From NCBI RefSeq assembly GCF_003148565.1, contig NZ_QGGL01000004.1, forward strand, positions 62,001 to 126,000: a stretch of DNA of 64,000 nt, in the 5' to 3' direction. The stretch is from Tumebacillus permanentifrigoris. Lineage in GTDB: Bacteria > Bacillota > Bacilli > Tumebacillales > Tumebacillaceae. The position numbers and the translations under genes are program-made. Below the pieces are notes generated by a model. That model did not search any database and had not been told where the DNA came from. It was given only the letters and a program-made list of their open reading frames with translations. Shown in pieces: positions 18,475 through 27,284 of the stretch. The first letter of the stretch is position 1. Each line of letters opens with the position of its first letter.

Positions 18475-19854
18475 TTACAGCCGAGGCAGTTTGACCTGAA
18501 CCTCGGTCCCCACCCCGAGTTCACTCGTGACCTCGACCGTTCCCCCATGCAACCTGATGACCTTGTGGACGATCGCCAACCCCAACCCGCTACCGGAACG
18601 CGTGCGATTGCGCGACTTGTCCGCCTTGTAAAACCGCTCGAAAACGCGTGGCAGTTCGGCGGGCGGGATTCCGACCCCCGTGTCCCGCACCTGCACGTGT
18701 ACCGGTGTCCTGTCCGCTGTCAACTGGACGGTAATCACCCCGCCTGCAGGGGTAAATTTGATGCTGTTGGTCAACAGATTGATCCACACGAGATGGAGCA
18801 TCTGGGAGTCGGCCTGCACGGTGAGTTCTGCGAGGTGCAGTTCCAACTCAATGCCTTTCTCCCGCCACTGCCATTCCAGCATCAACACCGCTTGGCGGAT
18901 CTGTTCATCGAGTCGATAGGGAGATCGCTCCAGTTGCATCGTCTCCTGTTCCAGAGAGGCGAGGGTGAGCAGTTGCTTGCTCAGCGAGGACAGCCGCTCA
19001 CTCTCCGCTTCGATGATCGCCAAGTAGGACTCCTGTTCCTCACGCTCCAAGCCTGCGGTGCGCAACGCCTGCGAAAATCCCTTGATCGAGGTTAGCGGAG
19101 ATTGGATTTCGTGCGAGACGTTCGCCACAAACTCTTGGCGCATCGCATCTACTTTTTTCAACTGCTCCGCCATCTGGGCGAAGTGTTGCGCCAGTTCCCC
19201 GATCTCATCACGGCGCGTCAAGTCCAAGCGGATGTCGAATTCTCCCGCCGCCAATTGTTGCGTAGCCCCGGTCAGCCGCTTGATCGGTTTGACCAAGTAG
19301 CGGGTGCCGATGATCAGCAACGCGACACTGAGCAGCGAGGTGTATACCACCATCATCCGCAGCAAGTCGCGCACTTCGCCAAACATCCGCTCGATGTTCG
19401 GCCGCAGAAACACCGCGTAGGTCTGCCCCTCTGCGTGCAACGGCATCCCGACGGAGTTCGCCAACGTGTTTTGAAAAAAGCCGATCACCAGCCATCCGTG
19501 CTGGTGCTCCAAGATCCCGTGGTACTTCTCGCCCTCGCGCACCTGTTGCACCATCGCCGGGTCCAACGCTTCGCCGTGAAAGGGAGCCCCATACCACACG
19601 CCATGCCCATGTTCGTCGACGGCGTAGACCTGATAGTTATAGTGGGAGATGTTCGTCAGATACTCGTCGACTGGAAGGGTCGGGTGCGCCTCATACGCTT
19701 CAACCGCGCTCTCCAAAACGCTCATCAGTTTCTGCTCGTTGTACGCCTTGAGGTAGTGCTGGTAGTAAAAATTGGACAGCAGAAACGCGATTGCACTGCT
19801 GCTCACCACGATCAAGATCATCGTGATCACGATGCGAAAGTAGAGCGTTCTCAT
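18475..19854 (-). CDS. Sensor histidine kinase (HssS-like architecture)
   Basis: A 459-residue membrane kinase: helix 1 (about 8-28), an extracytoplasmic sensor domain of about 135 residues, helix 2, a HAMP domain (LVKPIKRLTGATQQLAAGEFD), the His box SHEIQSPLTSIKGF with the phospho-acceptor His near residue 245, and ATPase boxes N (LLTNSIKFTP), G1 (DTGVGIPP) and G2 (GSGLGLAI). The SHE.Q.PLTSIKGF form is typical of HssS and close relatives. The start ATG overlaps the response-regulator stop (ATGA). Downstream are the MMPL exporter and CopD-like gene, its likely targets or at least operon partners. Confidence 0.93.
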   Translation of the reverse strand: MRTLYFRIVITMILIVVSSSAIAFLLSNFYYQHYLKAYNEQKLMSVLESAVEAYEAHPTLPVDEYLTNISHYNYQVYAVDEHGHGVWYGAPFHGEALDPAMVQQVREGEKYHGILEHQHGWLVIGFFQNTLANSVGMPLHAEGQTYAVFLRPNIERMFGEVRDLLRMMVVYTSLLSVALLIIGTRYLVKPIKRLTGATQQLAAGEFDIRLDLTRRDEIGELAQHFAQMAEQLKKVDAMRQEFVANVSHEIQSPLTSIKGFSQALRTAGLEREEQESYLAIIEAESERLSSLSKQLLTLASLEQETMQLERSPYRLDEQIRQAVLMLEWQWREKGIELELHLAELTVQADSQMLHLVWINLLTNSIKFTPAGGVITVQLTADRTPVHVQVRDTGVGIPPAELPRVFERFYKADKSRNRTRSGSGLGLAIVHKVIRLHGGTVEVTSELGVGTEVQVKLPRL

Positions 19855-20528
19855 GCCTCCTGCCCCTCCAACTTGTAGCCAAGCCCGCGTGCGGTCACGA
19901 TGGCGAGATCTGTGGAGATCGCCAGCCGTTCGCGCAGGCGTTTGATATGAACATCGACCGTCCGACTATCTCCTGCGTAATCGATCCCCCAGATGCGTTG
20001 GATCAATTGTTCGCGGGTGAGGATGCGCCCTGCATTGCTGGCGAGCAGGGCAAGCAGTTCAAATTCCTTGCGCGGCAATGTCAGCACCAACTCGCCAACC
20101 CGCACTTCATAGGTCTGCAGGTCGATCACCGTCTGGCCGAACTGCATCACCTCTCCGGAAACCAACTGGTAGCGACGAAGGAGGGCTTTGATCCGAAACA
20201 ACAACTCTCGCGGTTCGAACGGCTTCACCAGATAATCATCGGTGCCCGCCAAAAAGCCCTGCTCCTTGTCCTCCATCTCGCCTTTGGCCGTCAGCAAGAT
20301 CACGGGGATGTCGTACACATCGCGAATTTCACGGCAGAGTTCGAGCCCGTCCTTGCCCGGCATCATCACATCGACCACCGCCAGATGAACTTTTTGTTCC
20401 TCCAACAGTTGAGAGGCAACGCTGCCGTCCTCTGCCTGTAGCACGGCATAGCCTTCCTTTTGCAGATAAAATCGGACCAAGGTGAGGATATGTGGGTCAT
20501 CGTCTGCGATCAAGATATGGATTCTCAT
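19851..20528 (-). CDS. OmpR/PhoB-family response regulator
   Basis: A 225-residue two-domain regulator. The receiver has the acidic pair DD(D) at 9-11, the phospho-acceptor Asp53 in VVDVMMPG, and Lys in YLVKPFEPRE. The C-terminal winged helix shows the OmpR signature SRTVDVHIKRLRERL...VTARGLGYKL. ATG 20528 has GAGGG at nine bases; an earlier in-frame ATG at 20537 has none. The gene begins only about 20 bp after the pcrB terminator, leaving little room for a promoter, so its promoter may lie within that terminator or 3' end of pcrB. Confidence 0.94.
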   Translation of the reverse strand: MRIHILIADDDPHILTLVRFYLQKEGYAVLQAEDGSVASQLLEEQKVHLAVVDVMMPGKDGLELCREIRDVYDIPVILLTAKGEMEDKEQGFLAGTDDYLVKPFEPRELLFRIKALLRRYQLVSGEVMQFGQTVIDLQTYEVRVGELVLTLPRKEFELLALLASNAGRILTREQLIQRIWGIDYAGDSRTVDVHIKRLRERLAISTDLAIVTARGLGYKLEGQEA

Positions 20529-20548
20529 GTCGGTCATCCCTCATTTTA

Positions 20549-20589
20549 AAAAAAAGGCGCAATCTCCTTGCAGAGATCGTGCCTTTTTA
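20549..20589 (-). terminator. Terminator of pcrB
   Basis: AGGCACGATCTC / GAGATTGCGCCT arms and a run of eight T on the minus strand, immediately upstream of the response regulator. Confidence 0.88.
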
Positions 20590-20602
20590 TCTTTTTATCT
20601 TT

Positions 20603-21316
20603 TTACCCTTTTACTGCTCGGACGGTATCGGTCAACACTGCGCGCCAGTTCTCGCCATACAGCGCATTGCCGACGATGATCGTGTCGGCGTGCGCCCCCA
20701 TCTCCGCCGCTTTTTCATAGGAATCGATGCCTCCACCGTAAAACAGATGGGCCTGCTCCACCAGACGGCAAATTTCCTTGACCGTCGCCAGGTTTCCGTA
20801 GGCCCCGCTGTATTCCAAGTAGATCACCGGCATCGAGAACAACGCTTCGCCGGCCACCGCATAGGCGGCGGCCTGTTCGACGGTGAGCGTGGTGTCAGCC
20901 TGCGTCAGTTCAGCGACGGCACAGTCTGGGTTCAAGACCAGATAGCCCTCGACCAGCACACGCGACCAGTCGATGAACGGGCGGTAGCGGAGCACAGCTC
21001 GAACGTGCTCACCGATCAGCCAGCGCGGGTTGCCGGCGTTGAGCACGACCGGCACTGCGTAACCATCGACGCCATCGACGACCGCTTCCTCCGTCGAGAC
21101 TTCCTGCCAGACGGGCAAGTCGGGTGCGAGTCGACGCAGGCGACCGAGCAAGGCGTTGACTTTCTCATATGTAATCCGCTGCGTTCCGCCGAGCAACACC
21201 GCGTCAGTGCCAGCGCGATGAATCGCCGCTAACACCTCGTCAGCGAGCGGTCGGTCGGGGTCGAGCTTGACCACGTGCCGCCACTCGCGCCACGGCGGCT
21301 CACTAGGCTTCGTCAC
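20603..21316 (-). CDS. pcrB: Heptaprenylglyceryl-phosphate synthase PcrB
   Basis: A 237-residue TIM-barrel prenyltransferase joining heptaprenyl diphosphate to sn-glycerol-1-phosphate, giving an archaeal-like ether lipid in Firmicutes. It shows HVVKLDPDRPL near the N-terminus, GTDAVLLGGT, YLEYSGAYGN and FYGGGIDSYEKA...ADTIIVGNALY (phosphate-binding loops). The frame opens at 21358, but the GTG at 21316 has AGGAGG at eight bases and gives the normal length. It is neighboured by yerC as in Bacillus. Confidence 0.93.
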   Translation of the reverse strand: MTKPSEPPWREWRHVVKLDPDRPLADEVLAAIHRAGTDAVLLGGTQRITYEKVNALLGRLRRLAPDLPVWQEVSTEEAVVDGVDGYAVPVVLNAGNPRWLIGEHVRAVLRYRPFIDWSRVLVEGYLVLNPDCAVAELTQADTTLTVEQAAAYAVAGEALFSMPVIYLEYSGAYGNLATVKEICRLVEQAHLFYGGGIDSYEKAAEMGAHADTIIVGNALYGENWRAVLTDTVRAVKG

Positions 21317-21368
21317 ACGGACTTCCTCCTCTAAGGTGCGCAAATGTACAGGTGCCAAAACCTAACAA

Positions 21369-21399
21369 AACCCCCGCTTCAATGAAAAGCGAAGGTCTG
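21369..21399 (-). terminator. Terminator of yerC
   Basis: Minus strand ACCTTCGCTT / AAGCGGGGGT stem (with G-U pairs), then TTTTG. Confidence 0.75.
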
Positions 21400-21411
21400 C
21401 CATGCCGTTCC

Positions 21412-21702
21412 TTATCGATTCAAGCGTTCCAACGCCATCTTGTACCCGTCGGTGCCGTAATTCAAGCAACGCTTGACCCGGGAGATCGTCGCCGTGCTGG
21501 CCCCCGTCTCCGCTTCGATCTGGTTGTATGTGTGACCCTTGCGCAACATGCGGGCGACCTCAAGTCGCTGGGCGAGCGATTGGATTTCGTTGACGGTACA
21601 CAGATCGTCAAAGAAAATATACGCCTCCTCCAGCGTCTTAATTTGGAGGATCGCTTCGAAGAGCTGGTCAACCGATCTGTCCCGAAGCTTGTCAAGTTGC
21701 AT
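21412..21702 (-). CDS. yerC: YerC/YecD-family TrpR-like DNA-binding protein
   Basis: A 96-residue all-helical protein of the TrpR-like YerC/YecD family. The helix-turn-helix is in RLEVARMLRKGHTYNQIEAETGASTATISRVKRCL. Members are small repressor-like proteins whose regulon is poorly defined. Association with pcrB is conserved in Bacilli. Confidence 0.93.
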   Translation of the reverse strand: MQLDKLRDRSVDQLFEAILQIKTLEEAYIFFDDLCTVNEIQSLAQRLEVARMLRKGHTYNQIEAETGASTATISRVKRCLNYGTDGYKMALERLNR

Positions 21703-21860
21703 GTAGATCCCTCCGATACTGTACCTCTGTAACGCCTATGTATTCGCCACGATCTCAAACATTTCCTTCACTGGTTATTATAACAAAAGCAGTTGCGTTA
21801 TGCGAATCCCAATCCTATACTTACATGTATAAAAAGTATATGAAAACAGGGGGCTTGGGC

Positions 21861-22916
21861 ATGATCCCACAATTTTTTGTACTTGGGAGTTCGGACGTTC
21901 GACCTGCCAGCGCACGGACGATTTTTGCCGATGGCTCAGCAGATGCGACCTACCGTGAAGGTGTGGATCTGGAACTGAGCCATTGGATTCCCAACCGCAC
22001 GCCAGAGCGCTACAAAGCCAACACCTCGACGGAGATCTGCATGAATTTCGTCGCAGAGCACGCGACAGACGGCTGGGAACTGGCGATCAACAACCACTTG
22101 GATTGCGATGGCGTGCTGTCGATCTTCACGCTGGTGCATCCTCAGTTTGCCTTGCAACACCGCGAGACGATCATCCAGATCGCGGAGATGGGCGACTTCA
22201 TGGGCTGGGGCGATCGTCAGGCACAGGTGGCCTACCAAGAACTGACCCGCTTCATGTTCGGGGCGAAAAAAGACAAAGTGGATATCCGAAACATATACGC
22301 CGATTCGTTCGACCTGCTGATCCGTTTGCTGGAGACCGACTTGCAAGCTGACCCGCGAGCGCAGGAAGTCTATGCGGTCGTGGATCGTTCGCTCGCATGG
22401 GTCGAGTCGGGGCAGGTGCAGCGCGAAGTCCTCGGGCAGCACTTCGTCCACTACCACCTCCCAGCCACGGTCGTGAACGGGGCCTATGAGCAGGCGCTGC
22501 ACATCCCGGCGTTCAATGCGTTGCTCACCGACGACGTGCTCCTCCTGCCACAAGTCCGCCACAAACTCGACCCGGACAAAGTCCATCTGGTCTCCGTTGA
22601 AGCTCCTGATGGCGGCACCTACTACGACCTCTGGTACCCCGGCTACATGTGGGCAGAGACGCCACACGCCTGGCGCGCGCCGGGCTTTGCGTTCAGCGGC
22701 AGTACAAACGGACACTATTATGGTCATCCGCCGCTAGAGCGTGTCGTTCGCAAGTTGCAAGAGTTGGAAACAGCAGATGGCGAGTGGATGCTGGTGAAGG
22801 AACTCTCGCCGTTCTCCAGCATCAAGGGGCGCAATTTCCCGGTGGTGTTGTCGTTTTTACAACCTAGCCAGTTGCCAGTACACCTCGTCGCTTCGATGCT
22901 GGCACAAGCGTTTTAA
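21861..22916 (+). CDS. Uncharacterised protein, possibly DHH-like phosphoesterase
   Basis: A 351-residue soluble protein that I do not place firmly. Near residue 80 it has NNHLDCDGVLSIFTLVHP, an H-x-D-x-D-G pattern like the first metal site of DHH/DHHA1 phosphoesterases, followed by MGDFMGWGDRQAQ and later HYHLPATVVNG and GFAFSGSTNGHYYG. No membrane segments. Start ATG 21861 follows CAGGGGGC; earlier in-frame ATGs at 21840 and upstream lack an RBS. Monocistronic with a terminator. The DHH link rests on one motif only. Confidence 0.7.
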   Translation: MIPQFFVLGSSDVRPASARTIFADGSADATYREGVDLELSHWIPNRTPERYKANTSTEICMNFVAEHATDGWELAINNHLDCDGVLSIFTLVHPQFALQHRETIIQIAEMGDFMGWGDRQAQVAYQELTRFMFGAKKDKVDIRNIYADSFDLLIRLLETDLQADPRAQEVYAVVDRSLAWVESGQVQREVLGQHFVHYHLPATVVNGAYEQALHIPAFNALLTDDVLLLPQVRHKLDPDKVHLVSVEAPDGGTYYDLWYPGYMWAETPHAWRAPGFAFSGSTNGHYYGHPPLERVVRKLQELETADGEWMLVKELSPFSSIKGRNFPVVLSFLQPSQLPVHLVASMLAQAF

Positions 22917-22923
22917 GCAAAAG

Positions 22924-22955
22924 CGGGCAGCCCTTTGTGGCTTCCCGTTTTTTTA
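22924..22955 (+). terminator. Terminator after the DHH-like gene
   Basis: GCGGG-C-AGCC / GGCT-T-CCCG stem with seven T following. Confidence 0.85.
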
Positions 22956-23049
22956 ACGGCACGCCGCAGGTGATATATTACATTTCCAGTGGATTTTTAC
23001 GAGATAAATACGTTATCCTAGTACTATCTGATCCAGAGGAGACCTGTTG

Positions 23050-23691
23050 ATGAGCCTCAATGCTGAACTCCAAGCGACACGTGAAGCGTTCGTCGCTTCG
23101 ACCCCCGTCCAAGTGCACAGCGTGCTGTTTCAAATTATCGAAGACCTGCAAAAATCCGGCCTCGCCTCCGGTCTGGAAGTCGGCAGTACTGCCCGTGACT
23201 TCCTGCTGACCGACGCGCTCGGCACCCAAGTTCGCCTGTCTGACGAGTGGAAAAAGGGCCCGGTCATCCTGCAATTCTACCGGGGATCGTGGTGCCCGTA
23301 TTGCAACATGCAATTGCTTGCCTACCAAAAAATTCTGCCGGACATCCACCGCCTCGGTGCCCAACTGATCGCGATCTCTCCGCAGAGCCCGGACAACACG
23401 CTCAGCCAACAGGAGAAACTGGAACTTCGTTTCCACGTCCTCAGCGACACCCGCGGGATCGTCGCCTCCAAGTTCAACCTGTTGTACGACGTGCCGGACT
23501 ACCTGATCGAAATGTACAAGCAATTCCCGCTCGACCTCGCTGAGTACAACGCCAGCGATCGCTGGATTCTGCCCGTCCCGGCGACGATCATGATCGACGA
23601 GCAAGGCATCGTCCGCTACTCCTACGTCAACCCGGACTTCACCGTCCGTCTGGAACCCTCAGAACTGCTCTACCAATTGGAAAGCCTGTAA
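23050..23691 (+). CDS. AhpC/TSA-family peroxiredoxin-like protein
   Basis: A 213-residue thioredoxin-fold protein. After an N-terminal helical extension the redox site is FYRGSWCPYC (Cys82 and Cys85), in the position of the peroxidatic Cys of AhpC/TSA proteins but with a thioredoxin-like CxxC. It has cis-Pro in LPVPATIMID and ends with a helix. Probably reduces peroxides or disulfides in the cytosol. ATG 23050 has GAGGAG upstream; a TTG one codon earlier is in frame. Monocistronic. Confidence 0.88.
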   Translation: MSLNAELQATREAFVASTPVQVHSVLFQIIEDLQKSGLASGLEVGSTARDFLLTDALGTQVRLSDEWKKGPVILQFYRGSWCPYCNMQLLAYQKILPDIHRLGAQLIAISPQSPDNTLSQQEKLELRFHVLSDTRGIVASKFNLLYDVPDYLIEMYKQFPLDLAEYNASDRWILPVPATIMIDEQGIVRYSYVNPDFTVRLEPSELLYQLESL

Positions 23692-23700
23692 CCCGATGAG

Positions 23701-23739
23701 AAAAGCGCCCTCTCCGCATTGCGGACAGGGCGCTTTTTG
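23701..23739. terminator. Bidirectional terminator between the peroxiredoxin and helicase genes
   Basis: AAAGCGCCCT-CTCCGC / GCGGA-CAGGGCGCTTT stem with A and T tracts on the two sides; serves convergent transcription. Confidence 0.9.
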
Positions 23740-23751
23740 ACAAGCCATGCA

Positions 23752-25914
23752 TCAGCGGAGAATCTTCCACTTCTGGACTTGCAACCACTTGCGCAGTCCT
23801 TCCAGATCGCGCTCGATCTCGTCTTCGATCCAGAGCTGGAAGTTTTTCGGCAGATAGCCCGCGAACTTGGTCGGCGGGCTTTTTTCCGGTTCCACGCCGC
23901 GACCCATCAGCAGGTAGCGCTCCTCGTCGCCGCGGTGCAACGTGTCGACGAGGAAGTTCAAGGCGCGCTTGCCGAGCCCTTTCTCGATCTCGCCACCTTC
24001 GAGGGCGACAGAGAACGCACTCTGCTTCACCGTCAGCGTCAGGTCCTGTTCGCGCAACCAACCGCGCAGCAGGGTCGCCATCGCATTCTGCCGACGCGTG
24101 CCGGCGAAGTCGTAAAAAGTCAGCGTGCGGCTGCCTTCTTGGATAATCCGCGCTCCTGCCGTCCAGCCGAGCATGGTGGCGATGTGGCGAACCTCCTTCA
24201 GCCGGTGCCAAGCGCGTGGGCTGAGATAGTCGAGGTCTTGCTCCGAGGTGTACACGGCGTACATGCGGTCAGCGATCTCCGAATGAATGTAGCGACTGCC
24301 TGAGAGCCAGATCGGTTTTTTCCCGTCAAAAGCGGGCTCGACGTAGACGACGCCCCTTTTTTCATCGAGCGTGGTGATCGTCCAGGTCGCACCGCCGAGC
24401 AGTAGCGATTCACCGACCATCACGAGCGGATTGGCCTCGATGCTGCCAACTTGGCGGTTGCCGTGCAGGACTTTATAGAGCGCCGGTGATTGGAACACGG
24501 CGTAGAAATCTCGTGAGCGCACCAGTTTCTCCCCATTCGTGCCGGGAATGCACTTGCCCTCGACGATCTCCATCCAGTCCTCCGCTAGCATCCACTCCAA
24601 CAATTCCCGCACGCGGGCGATCGGCAAGTGGGCAAAGGTCGGGTTGTCGCCGATCTCCGTCAGCAGTTCGTCACGGAAGATCCCGCGCCGTTCCGTACAG
24701 AGCGAGAGGACTTGGTGGAACAGCAGATCGTAGGTGGCGCGACGGGGGATGGCGGGCTCGATCCATTTTTCAAAAAGCAACTCCGTGACCGCCACCGCTT
24801 GCACCAAATCCTCGTCGACCGTCGCGTACATCATCAGGTAGGAATCGGTGCCCTCGCGACGACCCGATCGCCCGAGCCGTTGCTTGAGCGACGAGACCGA
24901 TTGCGTGGCATCGACTTGGACGACGAGGTCGAGCGACCCGATGTCGATCCCGAGTTCAAGCGTGTTCGTGGAGACGACCGCGAGCGGCTGGCGCGTGTTT
25001 TTCATCTGTTCCTCGACCCATTCGCGCTCTGCTTTGTCGAGCGAGGAGTGGTGCGGGTAGAACTTCTGCACATAGCTAGGCCCACCGACCGAGCGCCCGG
25101 TCTCATTGAGGCGGTGGGTCAACTCTTCGACTTGCCCGCGCGAGTTGCAGAACAGGATGGATTTCTTGTCCTTGGTCAAGTCGTAGAGGTCTTGGACGAG
25201 CGTGGACGGGAACGTGCCGTTCACTTTGGCGAAAAACTCCACCTGCAAAAAGATCTGCCGCTTGCCATCACCCGGATTGATCACCTCGACTGCTTCCGGC
25301 TGCTCCGGGTGCAAAAACGCCTGCGCCACCTCCGGCGCGCCGATCGTTGCAGACAGGCCGATCATCACGGGGGTGTGGCGCATGTAGCGCCGCATGCGGG
25401 CGAGCAGAGACTGCACTTGCAACCCACGATCACCTTCAAGAAAGGCGTGCAGTTCGTCGATGACGATAAACTCCACCTCGCGCAGCAGGTCCGAGATGCG
25501 ATCCGTTTGGTTGACGAGCAAGGCTTCGAGCGACTCCGGCGTAATCTGGAGGATACCGCGCGGGTTGGCGAGCCAGGTCATTTTTTTCGAACGAGAGACG
25601 TCCGAGTGCCACTTGATCAGCGGGATGTCGAGCGTGTCGGTCAGTTGTTCGATGCGCTCAAACTGGTCGTTGATCAAGGCGCGCAACGGCGAGAGGTAGA
25701 GAACTTTCAAGCCCTGTACACCCTCGCGCTCCAGCACGCTCAGGATCGGCAAAAAAGCAGCCTCCGTCTTGCCAGAGGCTGTGCCCGCCATCAGGATGCA
25801 AGGGCGCTTGTCGGTGATCGCTGGGATCGAGGCTTCCTGAATCGGCGTAAAGTTGCGCCATCCCATATCCCAGACTTTTTTCTGAATGGTGGGGCTGAGG
25901 AGAGAAAACGTCAT
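23752..25914 (-). CDS. Lhr/BrxHI-like DEAD/DEAH-box SF2 helicase
   Basis: A 720-residue superfamily 2 helicase. Motifs: Q-like TPIQEASIPAI, Walker A GTASGKT (44-50), Ia LSPLRALINDQ, Walker B DELH (153-156), SATIG, STNTLELGIDIG and QRLGRSGRR. The long C-terminal part carries Lhr-type winged-helix regions. The nearest named families are Lhr and BrxHI of type 2 BREX. It is the last gene of a three-gene operon: AGGAGGT precedes its ATG and the BrxD-like stop lies 12 bp upstream. It should unwind or translocate on nucleic acid under control of the ATPase partner. The stand-alone setting without BREX methylase or PglZ is notable. Confidence 0.9.
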   Translation of the reverse strand: MTFSLLSPTIQKKVWDMGWRNFTPIQEASIPAITDKRPCILMAGTASGKTEAAFLPILSVLEREGVQGLKVLYLSPLRALINDQFERIEQLTDTLDIPLIKWHSDVSRSKKMTWLANPRGILQITPESLEALLVNQTDRISDLLREVEFIVIDELHAFLEGDRGLQVQSLLARMRRYMRHTPVMIGLSATIGAPEVAQAFLHPEQPEAVEVINPGDGKRQIFLQVEFFAKVNGTFPSTLVQDLYDLTKDKKSILFCNSRGQVEELTHRLNETGRSVGGPSYVQKFYPHHSSLDKAEREWVEEQMKNTRQPLAVVSTNTLELGIDIGSLDLVVQVDATQSVSSLKQRLGRSGRREGTDSYLMMYATVDEDLVQAVAVTELLFEKWIEPAIPRRATYDLLFHQVLSLCTERRGIFRDELLTEIGDNPTFAHLPIARVRELLEWMLAEDWMEIVEGKCIPGTNGEKLVRSRDFYAVFQSPALYKVLHGNRQVGSIEANPLVMVGESLLLGGATWTITTLDEKRGVVYVEPAFDGKKPIWLSGSRYIHSEIADRMYAVYTSEQDLDYLSPRAWHRLKEVRHIATMLGWTAGARIIQEGSRTLTFYDFAGTRRQNAMATLLRGWLREQDLTLTVKQSAFSVALEGGEIEKGLGKRALNFLVDTLHRGDEERYLLMGRGVEPEKSPPTKFAGYLPKNFQLWIEDEIERDLEGLRKWLQVQKWKILR

Positions 25915-25926
25915 CGGCGCGACCTC

Positions 25927-27264
25927 CTACTCCAGCATCCGCCCGGTGAATCTCCGGGTTTCGGCTTGGGCCAGTTCGAGGCGTTCGGTGAAGATCTCGC
26001 CGCGCTCCATGTCAGGGTTCTGGTGGAGCAGGTTGAGGATGCCGATAAACTCGCGGATCAACTCCCGCGGTGTGATGAACTGCGCGCCGCCCGGACGGGC
26101 CAGCGCCTTTTGCACAATCTCCATGATGTTGTCATCGGTGATCAGGCGCGTGACATCCTCCACTTGGTACAGCGCGGAGTAGATGTCGCGCATTTTTTGC
26201 AAGAGGACGTACAGTTCCTCCCCGGACAGCGGGGCGAGTTTGATCACCGGCTGGCGGAGGTCTCGGAATTGATCCGTTTCATATTGGTTGGTCTGCAAGC
26301 GCGACTTCAAGGCTTTGTACGAGAACAGACCGCGCCGTTCGTCTTCCAAAAAGTCGGTCGTGCCCATGAACATCAACATCAAGTTCGGGGCGCGGCCTTG
26401 CGTGCATTCGTTGTAGAATTCGAGGACGCGTTCGTAGTTTTTGCTCCGCGCCTGCGGGTGGTCGATCTTGTAGAGGTTGATCGCCTCATCGAACAGCACC
26501 AACAACCCTCGGTAGCCGATCGAGGTGATGAACTTCGTCAGCACCTTCACATAATCAAACCAATTGTCGTCGTTGATGATCTCGCGCACGCCTAGATCTG
26601 CACGCGCCTCCGTCTTGGTGCGGTATTCCCCGCGCAACCACTTGATCGCGTACTCCTGAATCTGCTCGTCGCCGCTCAGGTAAGCGTTGTAGTACTTGCC
26701 CAGCACCGTCGCGAAATCAAATCCGCCGGAGAGCTCCTGCACATCGCGGATCACCGCTTGCACTTCGGCGGTGACGAGGCGGGTGAACCGTGCGTCGCTG
26801 GCATCCGGGATGCCGTCGAACTCGTGCTCCAGCGCGACTTTTTGTTGCAGGTCGGACAGCCAGCGCTCGATCAGCGACCGCAGGGCATTGCCGTGGGGCT
26901 TGGATTTGGTCGAGAGGTTTTGGATCAGGTCGGAGTAGCTCGCGACCGCTTTGCCATCGTGGGCGTAGAGGCGGCGATTGGCCGTCAAGTCGGTGTAGGC
27001 GACCACAAAATTCTCTCGATAGGCGATGTAGCGGGTCAGCGTGGCCATGAAGCTTTTGCCCGTCCCGTAGTCACCGATCAAAAACTTCATGCAGGACAGC
27101 CCGTCAGCCGTCAGATTCAGGTCTTCCACCAACTGCCGTATCTCGCGCACGCGACCGACGACGACATGCTCGATGCCTTCCTGCGGCACGACGCCGCCGC
27201 CCATCGATTGGATGATCGCATTGGCCGCCTTGCGCGTGAGCTTGTTGTTCACCATCTGACTCAT
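25927..27264 (-). CDS. BrxD-like ATP-binding protein (DUF2791 type)
   Basis: A 445-residue P-loop ATPase with Walker A GDYGTGKS (64-71), Walker B LLVLFDEAINLY near 260, and the PQEGIEHVVVGR N-terminal segment seen in BrxD/DUF2791 proteins of BREX type 2. It also has MGTTDFLEDERRGLFSYKALKSR and a C-terminal ITPRELIREFIGILN helix region. Such ATPases are thought to couple ATP hydrolysis to remodelling of partner proteins on DNA. ATG 27264 has AAGGAGT at eight bases. It sits between the TerB-like gene (20-bp gap) and the helicase gene (12-bp gap), so all three are translated from one message. Confidence 0.88.
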   Translation of the reverse strand: MSQMVNNKLTRKAANAIIQSMGGGVVPQEGIEHVVVGRVREIRQLVEDLNLTADGLSCMKFLIGDYGTGKSFMATLTRYIAYRENFVVAYTDLTANRRLYAHDGKAVASYSDLIQNLSTKSKPHGNALRSLIERWLSDLQQKVALEHEFDGIPDASDARFTRLVTAEVQAVIRDVQELSGGFDFATVLGKYYNAYLSGDEQIQEYAIKWLRGEYRTKTEARADLGVREIINDDNWFDYVKVLTKFITSIGYRGLLVLFDEAINLYKIDHPQARSKNYERVLEFYNECTQGRAPNLMLMFMGTTDFLEDERRGLFSYKALKSRLQTNQYETDQFRDLRQPVIKLAPLSGEELYVLLQKMRDIYSALYQVEDVTRLITDDNIMEIVQKALARPGGAQFITPRELIREFIGILNLLHQNPDMERGEIFTERLELAQAETRRFTGRMLE

Positions 27265-27284
27265 CTGCCGTCACTCCTTCTCTA

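Noticed and set aside
24628-26595. 655-codon plus-strand ORF across the helicase and ATPase genes
   Set aside because: It is an open shadow frame typical of GC-rich DNA; the minus-strand frames carry all the helicase and ATPase motifs.
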